Shown: positions 32,346 to 43,615 of the stretch, one piece after another
How positions within the stretch are numbered: the stretch's first letter is position 1
Layout: each line of letters begins with the position of its first letter
Source: Capra hircus
Taxonomy: Eukaryota > Chordata > Mammalia > Artiodactyla > Bovidae
Length of the DNA stretch: 64,000 nucleotides
NCBI RefSeq assembly: GCF_001704415.2
Contig: NC_030836.1
Coordinates: 24,898,001 to 24,962,000, forward strand
Direction of reading: 5' to 3'
Made by a program: the position numbers and the translations under genes
Notes under the pieces: generated by a model
What the model was told of the DNA's origin: nothing
The model's database searches: none
The model's input: the letters and a program-made list of their open reading frames with translations, nothing else

Positions 32346-32439
32346 AGATTTCAAAAAGATTAAATTTGGCCATTCAATGCCCAAGTCTTAAGTCACTTAA
32401 CATTACAAGCACCTTTCAATAATGCATTAACATATAAAA

Positions 32440-32850
32440 TATATTCTTAAAGACAAACAGAAAGAATTAATATTTTATGAGCTACAACCCACAAATGTCT
32501 TTAGAAGCATTGATTGCTTCCTAAATCCATTAGGCTCTATTTTGGTCTCTGATGGCTGGAGACAGTCTGCCCTGTGGTAGGAATTATTTTGGCAGCACAA
32601 TGATTTAGAGATGGCCAACATTTTGACAACCCTCAGCTTTTGACACTGAGTTCTAAAGAAGGTCGAATAAGAACACATGGCTCTTGGCACATCCCTGGCT
32701 ATTGTCAGATTATATATTCGCTGGTCAAAGGAGAACTGCTCTTCTGTAGTGACGTCTGAGTAACCAGGCATCAGGCTAATCCAAATGACCTGTCAAAAGG
32801 TTAGATTGGAGCTATTTTCCATCAAGGTGATAATAATGATTATAATTGTG
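32440..32850. other. Unique segment, candidate conserved non-coding element
   Basis: Repeat-free, balanced composition, dense in well-formed words: CTGGTCAAAGGAGA (TCF/LEF-like), GTGACGTCTGAG (CRE/AP-1-like), TGATAATAATGATTATAATT (homeodomain-like). Antisense frame of 98 codons has no domain. Regulatory role is conjecture. Confidence 0.3.
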
Positions 32851-32947
32851 GTGGCCATGGTTTATACAGTGGATGAGGTATATCCTGTCTACCCTAGGGG
32901 CACCACCAATCACACCATGGAAGAGGATGTAAAATGTTTGGAGGAAG

Positions 32948-33163
32948 GGGTTGCTGTTGTCTAGTCGCTAAGTGGTGTTCAACTCTTTGCAACCCCATGG
33001 ACTGCAGCCCATTAGGCTCCTCTGTCCACGGGATTTCCTAGGCAAGAATACTGAAGTGGCTGACCATTTTCTTCTCCAGGGGATCTTCCTGACCCCAGGA
33101 ACAAACTCACATCTCCTTCATTGCAGGTGGATTCTTTACCACTGAGCCACCAAGAAAGCCCCA
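32948..33163 (-). mobile_element. Bov-tA SINE, antisense
   Basis: TCAACTCTTTGCAACCCCAT, GGACTGCAGCCCATTAGGCT ... TTTACCACTGAGCCACCAAG. Full length, moderately diverged. Confidence 0.92.
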
Positions 33164-33234
33164 GAGCAGGGGGTACCATCTTCTAACTCCCACACACCTA
33201 CTATATAAGCAAGTGATAGCCTCATCCCCCAGGG

Positions 33235-33395
33235 ACCTGTGAGTTAGCGGTCATATCCCCGTTCGGTATTTGGAGAAATGAACTTAGGCAGGTTACTTAC
33301 TTACTACAGCCACACAGGTAGCCAGGGTGGATGCTGAGATTCAAACCCAGCTCAACTGACTTCAAATCCTGCACTACCCTGCACAACATACAAGC
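33235..33395 (-). repeat. MIR relic, antisense
   Basis: TATTTGGAGAAATGAACTTA, GGCAGGTTACTTACTTACTA, CAGCCACACAGGTAGCCAGG, GAGATTCAAACCCAGCTCAA. Confidence 0.8.
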
Positions 33396-33849
33396 TGGCT
33401 AATGAGAGGGACCGATGTGACTCCAAGAGATTGAAGGAAGATAGCAGCTAGAACAGATGGGAAAGCCAGGGCATTCCTTCCCGGTCACCCAGATAGAACC
33501 TACTGAGCAAACAAAGCCCCTTAGCGGAAGCTCCACCTGGATCAGTGATGAGGAGATCTCTATGCCTTTGATGAAACCAACTTATCTCCCTCTCCCTTGT
33601 GATTCCTTATGACTCACAGTCACCAGATTCTCCAAAGCTCTTATTGAATTAAACCCTATCTTCTAAAGTTTGTCTCTTGCACAAGAGGTTTCCTGTAGAG
33701 AACTCACCACTCCATATCATAAATGTCTGTTACACCCCAACATCCTGCAGGCCTGGAGACATGAACTTCTCCTGGACTTTCTCTAGTACAGCTGCTGATG
33801 ATTTAAATGAGTTCAAATTAACTAGATTTTCATTCAGCTCTCTCACCTC

Positions 33850-34015
33850 TGGACAAGTCAGAACTCAACTCAGAGCTGCCACCCCCCCTCCAAGTCACCC
33901 ATCCACACTCTGTCCATCTGGGCTCAGCCCAGCTCAAGCATCATCTTGAAGCCTTCCCTCTCCCCTCAGACTGTCTCACACCACAGGGCTCTTACACATG
34001 CTCTCACAGAAACAG
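33850..34015 (+). repeat. Probable L2 fragment
   Basis: TCAGCCCAGCTCAAGCATCA, TCTTGAAGCCTTCCCTCTCC: the L2 'tcagctcaaatgtcacctcctcagggaagccttccctga' landmark. Boundaries uncertain. Confidence 0.5.
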
Positions 34016-34028
34016 CTTTGTGTTTTCA

Positions 34029-34970
34029 AAACAACAGACTGGTTCCAAATAGGAAAAGGAGTACATCAAGGCTGTATATTGTCACCCTGCTTATTTAACT
34101 TATATGCAGAGTACATCATGAGAAACGCTGGACTGGAAGAAACACAAGCTGGAATCAAGATTGCCAGGAGAAATAGCAATAACCTCAGATATGCAGATGA
34201 CACCACCCTTATGGCAGAAAGTGAAGAGGAACTAAAAAGCCTCTTGATGAAAGTGAAAGAGGAGAGTGAAAAAGTTGGCTTAAAGCTCAACATTCAGAAA
34301 ACGAAGATCATGGCATCCAGTCCCATCATTTCATGGGAAATAGACGGGGAAACAGTGGAAACAGTGTCAGACTTTATTTTGGGGGGCTCCAAAATCACTG
34401 CAGATAGTGACTGCAGCCATGAAATTAAAAGACACTTACTCCTTGGAAGAAAAGCTATGACCAACCTAGATAGCATATTCAAAAGCAGAGACATTACTTT
34501 GCCGACTAAGGTCCGTCTAGTCAAGGCTATGGTTTTTCCAGTAGTTATGTATGGATGTGAGAGTTGGACTGTGAAGAAGACTGAGCACCGAAGAATTGAT
34601 GCTTTTGAACTGTGGTGTTGGAGAAGGCTCTTGAGAGTCCCTTGGACTGCAAGGAGATCCAACCAGTCCATTCTGAAGGAGATCAATCCTGGGATTTCTT
34701 TGGAAGGAATGATGCTGAAGCTGAAACTCCAGTACTTTGGCCACCTCATGTGAAGAGTTGACTCATTGGAAAAGACTTTGATGCTGGAAGGGATTGGGGG
34801 CAGGAGGAGAAGGGGATGACAGAGGATGAGATGGCTGGATGGCAGCACTGACTCGATGGATGTGAGTCTGAGTGAACTCTGGGAGTTGGTGATGGACAGG
34901 GAGGCCTGGTGTGCTGCGATTCATGGGGTCGCAAAGAGTTGGACACGATTGAGAGACTGAACTGAACTGA
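34029..34970 (+). mobile_element. BovB (RTE) LINE 3' part
   Basis: The longest sense BovB stretch in the window. It covers the second half of the reverse transcriptase, the C-terminal region and the 3' terminus (ACTGAACTGAACTGA at 34956-34970). 5' truncated within the RT domain. The reading frame is open to 34753; a second TGA follows in the same frame where the 40.3-kb copy keeps CGA. Both look like CpG decay. Dead, but less decayed than the copies at 18.1 and 26.2 kb. Provides homology for ectopic recombination with four other copies in the window. Confidence 0.96.
34031..34753 (+). pseudogene. BovB reverse-transcriptase fragment, YADD intact
   Basis: About 240 codons in one frame. Near the start is RT motif B region (GVHQGCILSPCLFNLY); the catalytic box YADD is intact (codons at 34190-34201, preceded by NNLR). 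Then follow the linker LMKVKEESEKVGLKLNIQKT, KAMTNLDSIFKSRDITLPTK, the Cys/Trp-rich VMYGCESWTVKKTEHRRIDA and ELWCWRRLLRVPWTARRSNQ. Stop at 34751-34753 replaces an Arg codon of related copies (CGA to TGA). Motif A (the first catalytic Asp) and the N-terminal endonuclease are missing, so the fragment cannot be a working enzyme. The preceding ATG at 33998 is in host sequence. An antisense frame of 184 codons over the same bases is a shadow. Confidence 0.9.
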
Positions 34971-35018
34971 AAGCCTTCCTGTGGGAGAGGTCTGTTCTTG
35001 GAGAGTTGGAGGCACATG

Positions 35019-35359
35019 TGCTGTGCTGGGCTGGGCTTAGTCTCTCATTCATGTCTGAGTCTTTGTGACCCGGTGGACTATAGCCCACCAGGCTCCTCTG
35101 TCCATGGGGATTCTCCAGGCAAGAATACTGGAGTGGGTTGCCATGCCCTCCTCCAGGGAATCTTCCCAAACCAGGGGTCAAACCCAAAAATCCTTCATTG
35201 CAGGTGGATTCTTTACCATCTGAGCCACCTGGAAAGCCCAAGAATCTGGGAGTGGGTAACCTATCCCTTCTCCAGGGGATCTTCCTGACCTAGGAATCAA
35301 ACTGGGGTCTCCTGCATTGCAGGTGGATTCTTTACCAGCTGAGCTACCAAGGAAGTTCC
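35019..35359 (-). mobile_element. Dimeric Bov-tA SINE (Bov-tA3-like), antisense
   Basis: In sense order: tRNA-like head, a shortened core, a second head (GGGCTTTCCAGGTGGCTCAG), then a full Bov-A unit. Perfect 13-bp TSD TTGGAGGCACATG (35006-35018 and 35360-35372) around the whole 341 bases shows that it inserted as one unit and not as two events. Confidence 0.92.
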
Positions 35360-35499
35360 TTGGAGGCACATGCGTATGCCCATAATATATACTATTTAAC
35401 CTCCCTAAGCAGATCCACCTCTTTCTTACTAGAAGAAAGCAAATAAAGCCAACCAGCCCTAACTAAAGCCTGTAACGAACAAGTGCATAGCGAATCCTC

Positions 35500-35660
35500 A
35501 CAATGTCACTGCAGATAGGAAGAAATGATGCCCATGTTACAGATGAAAAAACTGACAGAATTCTTCAGTAACTGGCCTACAGTTGGACAATTAATCAGGG
35601 CAGATCCGGAAACTGAATCAAGTTCAGGTCTCTTGCTCCTTCTGAGACACCAGACTGCAT
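35500..35660 (-). repeat. MIR relic, antisense
   Basis: TGATGCCCATGTTACAGATG, AAAAAACTGACAGAATTCTT, AACTGAATCAAGTTCAGGTC. Confidence 0.75.
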
Positions 35661-36145
35661 CTTGATCTCAAGCAAAATGATGATCTCTTCCTTCTGACAT
35701 TTTCTTTTGAAGCCCCAGCAGTTCCATTTCTAATAGCCAACAGCTGCTAAAGAAATGGTTCCATAATTACTCCCCAGAAACATCACCAGGTTTGTCTATT
35801 TATGCCAAGATCAGACCTCCATTTCAGACTTCAAACTGAAAGATGTCCAGATGTTCTTGCTTTGCAATTCAACATTTTAAAAAATCTCAGTCTTTCCATC
35901 CATTCATAAAAAAGAAAACCTCTGTCCATCTTAACTACAGGACTTGTCTAAGGCTGCTTGCCATCTGAAATGTAGTCTTAATTCTTCCTGGCTGAAGACA
36001 AATGAATCCTTCTAGAAACCCACTTGGAACATATGATGGAACCAAGACTCTGAATCTCTGAGTCTGATGTGACATGGTCTTAAGGGACTGCTACTTCTGC
36101 AGGCAAAGCTCAAATTAAGAGGCCTGAAAAGGATGGAAGAATTAG
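35661..36145. other. Unique sequence, nothing recognised
   Basis: No repeat or gene seen; slightly AT-rich. Confidence 0.4.
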
Positions 36146-36149
36146 AGAC

Positions 36150-36385
36150 TGGTACCCAGCAAGGTATCAGCACCTTGTTGCACTATTTCCATTCCCAGTG
36201 CTCAACTTTGTTTTTGTTCACTACACTTATAACCCTCTGCCAGGCTCCCTGTCTTACTCCTTTGATGTTCATTATTTTGATTATCCCCTCTCCTCATCAG
36301 AGTGTGAGCTCCAGTGGGACAAGACTTGTCTAATTTGCCCACCTGTGTATCCCCACTCTCCTAGGACAGTGCCAAGGAGAGATGC
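36150..36385 (+). repeat. L2 3' end
   Basis: GTTCACTACACTTATAACCC, TCATCAGAGTGTGAGCTCCA, GTGGGACAAGACTTGTCTAA, TGTATCCCCACTCTCCTAGG, ACAGTGCC: L2 terminus in order. Confidence 0.78.
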
Positions 36386-37305
36386 CACAGGTCACTTCCC
36401 AACGAACAAATGGGAAAGAAGAAGATACCCAGAGCCCCAGGAAACTAGCCAAGGATACCTCCAGTCCTAAGCAGCCTCGCGAGCTTTAGAACCGCCCAGC
36501 AGACCACACTCATGGTCCCACCCACCCTGTGCCTTCTCCCAGTGGTGAGTGGGAAGGACCTGGCACTTTCCCCAGAGGTTGTCTCTAAACAGTTGGACAG
36601 TTACCCTGAGGAGTCTCCAGTGTTATTACAGAGCCCTTGCCCTCATCCAGAGTTTTCTTTGCAAAGAGGTGAAGTGCAGCAATGGTGGGTCTTTGGGGCA
36701 TGCGTGCCCCATAAGAGACAGTCCTGGAGGCCTGAAGGTTTAGTCCACGGCTTCTGGAGGGAGAAAGGACCTCTTCTCCCCATTCTTCTGCCATCCCACC
36801 AATGGGAAAGCCTAGCCACACCAGCACAACAAAGAGCAAGTCAGCCCTGGGGACACCGGCTCTATGTGGCATCTGTATTTACTAGAGGGATGAAGGGGAA
36901 GAAAAGCAAAGAAAGTGAGGCTAGGGTAGGGGTGGGGGAAGGTGGATCTTCAGGATAGCTTCCTATCCTCCTGAATGCTGACTTGACCTGAATTCACAGC
37001 TGTCACTGGACTTACCCCAGTGATTTCCTCCATCACACCCTTTGGATAAAAGGCATGGCACCTTCCTGCCCCAACCGCAGAATGAAGCCACAATGCAGAC
37101 TGACCTTCTGCATCTGGACACAGGAGTCTGTCATCTGAGAGCATTCACCTGCTCCTCAGAACTGTTCGTGGGATGGTCTAGGAAAACAGAAATGGCTTCC
37201 AAGGGGGTGATTTGCACAAACGAAAAAGATGCTTCTCTATATTCTGGCCACTGAACCTGGGGCTCTCATGGCACCAGGAAGGGCAGAACCATATATGGGG
37301 TAAAG
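36386..37305. other. Unique sequence, nothing recognised
   Basis: Includes a 148-codon frame (36512-36958, +) with no domain, no splice pattern and three overlapping competitors. Treated as non-coding. Confidence 0.4.
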
Positions 37306-37309
37306 GGCT

Positions 37310-37430
37310 AGCTTTGGAGTCAGTCAGACCTGGTCCCAAGCTCAGCTCCACCACTGGCCCTGGACATTTTAACCTCTCTAGGCCTCTGTTTCCTCACCAT
37401 AAATGGAGTTGATCATAGTACTTGCAGTTT
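37310..37430 (+). repeat. MIR relic
   Basis: TTTGGAGTCAGTCAGACCTG, CAGCTCCACCACTGGCCCTG, ACCTCTCTAGGCCTCTGTTT, CCTCACCATAAATGGAGTTG. Confidence 0.88.
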
Positions 37431-38980
37431 AGAGTCAGGGAAAGAAAGGGTCTGCCATCTTGTCCCAGTGGCATACCAACTGCATCAGTCTGGGCCTCCT
37501 ACTCCCAACTCTCCCCACTCCCAGAGACTAAGGCTACGAAGGCTCCAAGGACAGGAGTCTTGGCACATCCTTCTGTGTCCTCTGCTCACATCCACTTCAC
37601 CTGGTCCAGAGCAAGCCCATTAACAAGGATTTGCTGAACTGCGCAGAGTTGAAAAATATCTGGGCTGCAAGGTAAAACCAACCTCAGGGACTTGAAGCGA
37701 AAAGAAGCCTTCTGCATTACCACCCAGAGAAATTACCATTCTGGTAATGTCAGGGCTGAAATAAAGAGCTGCTGACCGTCTCTCCAGGTTGGAAACTGAC
37801 TTCTGAAGGTGGCGTGGGGAGATAGTTCTGATTTTTTTCTGTCCTTGCAAAATTCATCACAGACAGTCAGCCTAAGACACAGGGGAAAACAGAACTGTGT
37901 TTTGACTTCTAATTTATCTTCTTAATATCCACTTCCCCACGCCCTGGACCAGGGCCAATGAGTCTCAAGGATCACATTTCACCAGTGACCTTCAATGTGT
38001 GATTCAACATCTCTTTTTGTAGTAATGAGATCTTTTAACCGAAAGTGACCATTTTATGAGGCTGAGACATTATGAAAGAGCCAACAGGCAAACTGAACCT
38101 GGGGGTTGTTGAAGCCCAGGGAGAAATCAGTGTGTTCTGAAGCCAGCTTCCAGCTGTGACTTAAGCAACAATGACCTGGGGTTCAAGAAAAGTGTTTGCC
38201 AGAGCCTGAGGCTATGTCCAAAAGCACTGTTCACACCCCAATGGTGATCCTGTTTGTGAGTGAAGGAGAAGTCCACATCCTCCTTTGCTGGTGGGAGCAG
38301 GGGCATCCGAGGGGGCCTGAGGCAGGCTTCTGCACAGGATGGGGGATTTCCTGCAGCTGAGACTAGTAGGGCACCTCTTAATCCCCAGACTGTGCATCTG
38401 GCCAGAATTAAGGGGCTGGGTAGAACTGAGTGTCAAAAGGGACACTGGGTTTAGTAAGCCAGGGAAGGACCCCCAAGAGGTTGAAGAATGGAGGCAGGGG
38501 TGTGAAGTTCAGGCATAGGAAAGTGGAGGGCAAGTGGAGCACAGAGGGGGCTCAGAGGAAGGACAAGCCAGTGCAAAAGGAAGGCTAGTCTCACAGGGTC
38601 ACCGTGGCGGCAGAGGCTTGATGCGTGGGAAAGCCAGCTGTCTTTAAAGGGACAGAGACTGGCCGACAGAAGGGGAAACCAGCAGTGCTCTTTCCCAGGC
38701 TTGCCTCTTCAAGAGCCAGCCCTCTAGGCATCACGGAGCTTCTGGGACACCAGGGATGCAGTCAGCACCTCTGACACATCTCCCAGACCAAGGGTAAAGA
38801 GAGTCAGGAATCCAGCAGGACTGACAGAGTGGATGGGGCCTGGGGATACATCCCTCTGCCACCACCACCCCGATCACAGAGGCACAGATATTGCCCTTCT
38901 CTTTTTCTCCCTCCCCCAGCTCCCACTGCAGCCCAGCCAGAGTATAAGAGCTATTTGGGCCCATGCTTAGCATATTTAGT
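37431..38980. other. Unique sequence, about 1.5 kb
   Basis: One of the longest repeat-poor stretches. No exon-like frame, no CpG island. Weak pieces around 37480-37640 could be very old L2. Confidence 0.4.
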
Positions 38981-38984
38981 CTAG

Positions 38985-39120
38985 TCTTCCCATTTTACAG
39001 ATGGGCAAACTGAGGCCAAGAATGCAAATGATATACCTTCCCTAGTCATACAGAGAGAGAGCAGCCAGGGTAAGACTAGATCCAATGTCTCCTGACTTGC
39101 AGCCCACTGACCTTTATTTG
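38985..39120 (-). repeat. MIR relic, antisense
   Basis: CCCATTTTACAGATGGGCAA, ACTGAGGCCAAGAATGCAAA, CTAGATCCAATGTCTCCTGA. Confidence 0.9.
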
Positions 39121-40296
39121 GTGACATATAATTTGGAGTTAATTTTGATTCAAGGTGCAATTTAATCTATTTTTACTATAAAATCAATACTTGCTTGTTG
39201 TAACAAATTTAAATATACTTGCAAAAATACTCGTAAGACATAGAAATGATGAGCTCCCTCACCCACTCACAAACACACACACCAGGGGTAACCATTCTAC
39301 ATGTGAGAGATCAGGGGTTTGCAGCTCCCTTTCAGAACACAGATATGAGGAGCCCCGACACACACAAGACACACACACCCCTCAAGAATGCAGCCTTGTC
39401 TACAACAGTCCTGCCAAGTGATCAATAAACCTTGACTTAGGTACCTACAGGACCAAGAAAGTTCATTACCTCTGGAAGCATCCTGTCCACTTTTCCATAA
39501 CTCTTGTGGTCAGAGAGCTCCTCCTTTAATTGAACAGAAACTTGTCTACCCATCACCCTAGTTTAACCCTTTTGACAACCCCAAACATATCTGCTTCCTC
39601 TTTTATGGTGGCCTTCAAGTAATTAAAGCAGAGCCCACAGCGCTCTCAGTCTTCTCATCACCATGCCAACCGTCATTGGTTCAATGGTTCTGTCAGGATG
39701 CAGTCAGGATCACCTGCCACTCAGGAGCTTCACCAAGGCCCTGAGCCACAGAGCACTGTACAGGGGAAACAGGCATTACTCCCTCACCCATCACCATGCC
39801 CTGCAGAGCGAGGCCGCTCCAGTGAAGACGTGAGCCTCGCTGGATTTAAGAGAATTCAGTGTCCCTAAGTCCCAGTGTAGAAGCCCGCCCATTAACGAAG
39901 GAAGATTTGCTGGGATGATTTTAATTCTTTTGGGAAGTGAAGATCCAGCTTTAACGAAAAGCTTCACGTAAATGTTGCATCACACAGTACTCACTGCCAC
40001 ACAAGAGTCTGGATCCCACTCCGAGGCCATCCCTTCACCTAATGTTAGCCAAACTCTCACTGATGAACCCCTGAGAAGGGATGCACGGGCAAAGAGTGGA
40101 GCCTGAGAAGTGACACAGCATGGTGCCTCCCGCCAGGCGAGGAGCCCAGGAAGGGAAGAACACAGCTTCCTTCTGGAGACCCTGTGACTTCATGGACCTC
40201 ACAATGTGGCCACGAGTAAGCCCAGGACAGGAGCAGGAAAACAGCAACTGAACATTCTGAATAAGTGGTACCTCTTCAAAGAAAATGCAGCAAGTG
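39121..40296. other. Unique sequence with minor CA repeats
   Basis: Short CA-rich run near 39268-39282 and ACACACAAGACACACACACC near 39360. Otherwise nothing recognised. Confidence 0.4.
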
Positions 40297-40735
40297 TTGG
40301 TCATGTATGGACGTGAGAGTTGGACTGTGAAGAAGGCTGAGCGCCGAAGAATTGATGCGTTTGAACTGTGGTGTTGAAGAAGACTCTTGAGAGTCCCTTG
40401 GACTGCAAGGAGATCCAACCAGTCCATTCTGAAGGAAATCAGCCCTGGGATTTCTTTGGAGGGAATGATGCTGAAGCTGAAACTCCAGTACTTTGGCCAC
40501 CTCATGCGAAGAGTTGGCTCATTGGAAAAGACTCTGATGCTGGGAGGGATTGGGGGCAGGAGGAGAAGGGGACGACAGAGGATGAGATGGCTGGATGGCA
40601 TCACTGACTCAACAGACATGAGTCTGAGTGAACTCTGGGAGTTGGTGATGGACAGGTAGGCCTGGCGTGCTGCGATTCATGGGGTCACAAAGAGTCAGAC
40701 ATGACTAAGCAACTGAACTGAACTGAACTGAGACA
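40297..40735 (+). mobile_element. BovB LINE 3' fragment
   Basis: Starts at TTGGTCATGTATGGACGTGA and covers only the C-terminal end of the polyprotein: YGRESWTVKKAERRRIDAFE, RVPWTARRSNQSILKEISPG, TLMLGGIGGRRRRGRQRMRW. A TGG-to-TGA stop interrupts ELWCW (near 40375) and a TAG replaces GAG in MDREAW (40657-40659). Ends in GAACTGAACTGAACTGA. The CGA codons mutated to TGA in the 34.0-kb copy are intact here. Confidence 0.95.
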
Positions 40736-40870
40736 CCCTCAGAAGTTGCAGTAACACATTACACATCAACTGAACACACAGTCCACTGGAGCTGTGTCCT
40801 GGCCTCATACAGGCAACGTGCCCACTGCGGGCCCACTGTGTGGTTTGATCTCTGCCTCCACGCTTCCATG

Positions 40871-40922
40871 GGTTAATGGGGTCGCAAAGAGTTGGACACA
40901 ACTGAGCGGCTTCCACTTTCCA
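40871..40922 (+). mobile_element. Bov-A SINE fragment
   Basis: AATGGGGTCGCAAAGAGTTG, GACACAACTGAGCGGCTTCC: only the last 50 bases of a Bov-A unit; remainder lost. Confidence 0.8.
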
Positions 40923-41104
40923 TGTTTCCTTGCTGTGGGATCTCAGGTAATAAGAGTGACTGTTCTGTCCAGTGCCCATCTAGCGTGTATAACATAGTCA
41001 AATGTTAGCTAGCCATAGTAGCAGGTGCTTAGCAAACACTCGTGGGGAAAAGGCACTCCCTTACGCCCTCTAAGCTGCTGAGATTGGCTATTCTTAATAA
41101 CCAA

Positions 41105-41245
41105 TATCACTTCCTAAGACTGTATTAGGGACATGCTAGGCAGGGCTCTGGGCACTTTACATGCATTTTCTCAGCTAATCTTACTGAACTCCAGGAGGGG
41201 GGACTATTACCCATTGTGCAGTTGAGGACACTCTCCATTCCTGCC
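41105..41245 (-). repeat. MIR relic, antisense
   Basis: GGACATGCTAGGCAGGGCTC, TGGGCACTTTACATGCATTT, TCAGCTAATCTTACTGAACT, CCATTGTGCAGTTGAGG. Confidence 0.75.
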
Positions 41246-42855
41246 TGAGCACAATGCAAAACCCTCCTAACTAAAAACTTTGCCAAGCTGGAATTTGGGT
41301 GCCAGGGATGGCACAGGAAGGAAATGAGAGGGTTCTGTTACAGGAGCACTCAGGGGTGCAGGGGCAGAGGAAGGGCAGGAACAGGACAGGACCAAAAGGG
41401 AGGGGCAGGAAGAGGGACGGCATCAAGAACAGAGGCTGAAATTAAAATCAGAGCAATTGGTGTGCTGAGATTGCCTCCACGCCACACCTAGGAACCCGCA
41501 GCGGGCTCAAGGGCATGGCGGGGGGCGGTGCTGTCAGCTGGACTTTGGGGGCTCAGCCGCCTGCCCAGTGAGTCACCAGCTGCTTCCTGCTCCTGCAACA
41601 ATGGTGCTTCCTGAGCCAGGACCTCGGCAGACACACCTGCCTGTGAGGGAAAGGAGCTGAAGTCTTCATACAGTCCATTGCACTAAGCACCGAGAAAGCT
41701 AGGAGACTCTGCTCCTTTCCTGGCTGTGATCTGGCCAAGGGGACTGGGACCATCCTGAACAGTTTAGAGTGTAACTTCCAGAAGAGACCCAGGATGTATC
41801 TTTCAACCTCCCACCACCCACCCCCGAGAAAAGCAAGTCTTCAATTTCACTGCCTCCAAAAATGCTCAGGGTTCACAGTCCAAATGGAAAGAGAAATTCC
41901 TGATATAACAGTCTCGGTGAGTTTCACCCTATTGTAAGTGAGGTCTTACTTCAAAAACCCTAGGTTATAAATTCTTTTTAAAGCAGAATAATAAAGTAGA
42001 GCAAAAATGGCTCTCAATGCAGTACATTTCAAGTTTAAAACAAGCAAATTACTACTGGGAAAGAAAAATAACCAAGTGTATAGGGGAGAACAAAGGGAAA
42101 AAATCCAAATTAAAAAGCTTGGAGGTAGCAGTCCAATTCCATTTCCTTCTTCCTCAGCTTTTTGTCTGCAAAAGATACTTTTCATTCCGAGGATTACATT
42201 TGAAATTGACAGCTGATGGGATTTTCATTGCAAAATTAAAACACATTTGTCAGATGTTTTTTCTTTAACTGTACTTTACTGACACACAAATAATTTCAGG
42301 CTACAGATACAGCTCATATTTTATAATCCCTGTAAACAGACAAAGGCATCCACACCTTCCCCTCTAAGTCAATGGAGCACAACAAATCGGGTGGGATGGA
42401 AGTGCTTTAAAGCTAAAAACCAGCCCAAGTAGTTATCAGCTGAAGTGGAGAGCAGAGGCTTCCGGGACAAGCCAGCAGATGCTAGATCCCTCTCAAGGTC
42501 CAGTGGGGACTGGACACAGTGGGGAAGCATGACTGAAGGCCTGGCTGGCACCTTTATCCACGGCCTTCTGGACAACAACCCAGGAAAGAAGAAACTGATG
42601 TCTCAGTGTCATTCCCACAGCAGGATGCACGGGGTATAGAGCAAAATATTCCAGTGCCCACCTAATCAAGTCCCAAAGCCCTTTTCAAAAGGAAAGAGGG
42701 ACAGACAACCTGGGAAAGAAGGCAGGATGAGCTCAGGCTGCAGAGGGTAGATCACCCAGTTCACAGATCTGTTCTCGCTAACACCTGGCCCCACGTGTAG
42801 ACGATGCTGAGCGACATCAGGGCCATTTGCTAGCCTCTGGAGGAGCCACACAGAG
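41246..42855. other. Unique sequence, about 1.6 kb
   Basis: GC-rich up to 41760, AT-rich from 41960 to 42340. No repeat family and no credible exon recognised. Confidence 0.4.
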
Positions 42856-42859
42856 TCCT

Positions 42860-43075
42860 GTGAGGAACAGTTCAAATCTCTGCTGTGGCACAGATTGCCA
42901 CTGGGAATCTGAGCAAGTCATTTCACCTCTCGGAGCCTCCACTGCTTCCACTGCAGACATGCTTCACAAGGGTGTTGTCATTATACCTTTGGGCCAGGCA
43001 CGGTGCCTGGCTTTCCTGCAAGATCACATTCAATTCTCACTACAGCTCTGATGTAGGAACTATGTGGTGGTTTTA
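42860..43075 (+). repeat. MIR relic
   Basis: GAACAGTTCAAATCTCTGCT, GAGCAAGTCATTTCACCTCT, CGGAGCCTCC, then a diverged tail with GGCCAGGCACGGTGCCTGGC. Confidence 0.6.
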
Positions 43076-43079
43076 AGCA

Positions 43080-43615
43080 GTGCTACAGATGCTTTTCCAC
43101 TCCTCCCATCAAAAAGTAGACTCTAATTTCCCTCCCTTTCATACGGGCCAGATGTCTAGACTCATATCTAACGGACACAATGTAGCAGAAGTGATGCAGA
43201 GTGAATTCTGAGGCTAGGTCCTTAAAGGCAATACATGCCTGGTCCTCTCCCTCCCCTTCCCTCTCCCTTCCCCTCCTCCACCCCCTCTCCCCATCCCCTT
43301 ACCTTAGGATGCTCGCCCTTGCATTCAGCTATCATGTGGTGAGGAAGCCCAGGTCCCATGAGAGGCTGCATGTAGCCCAGCTGGGCCCCTAGATGACCAC
43401 CAGCACCAACTACCACATATGTGAGTGACAGTGAGTGGACCTCCAGGTGATTCCAGCTTCAAGCCACCTTAGTTGATGCTGAATGGAACAAAGAAAACTA
43501 TCCCCACTGAACCTGCCCCAATCATAGACTTGTGAGCAAGATAAATGTAGCCATTTCTTTAAATCATTGTGCTGGGATGATTTGCTGTGTAATAATAGAT
43601 TCCTGGAACAAATTC
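43080..43615 (+). mobile_element. Probable MaLR (MLT1-type) LTR relic
   Basis: TTTTCCACTCCTCCCATCAA, AGTAGACTCTAATTTCCCTC, CAGAAGTGATGCAGAGTGAA, TCAGCTATCATGTGGTGAGG, GAGCAAGATAAATGTAGCCA, TTGCTGTGTAATAATAGATT recall an old mammalian LTR-retrotransposon LTR in sense order. Subfamily uncertain. A polypyrimidine run (43234-43306) sits inside. No coding remnant. Confidence 0.5.

Noticed and set aside
34294..34848. 184-codon antisense frame over BovB
   Set aside because: Shadow of the BovB C-terminal coding region; similar antisense frames occur over the other BovB copies.
36512..36958. 148-codon + frame in unique DNA
   Set aside because: No domain or splice pattern, and frames on both strands overlap it. 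Compatible with chance in GC-rich DNA.
40035..40619. 194-codon antisense frame
   Set aside because: Half is antisense BovB and the rest unrelated unique DNA; a chance fusion.
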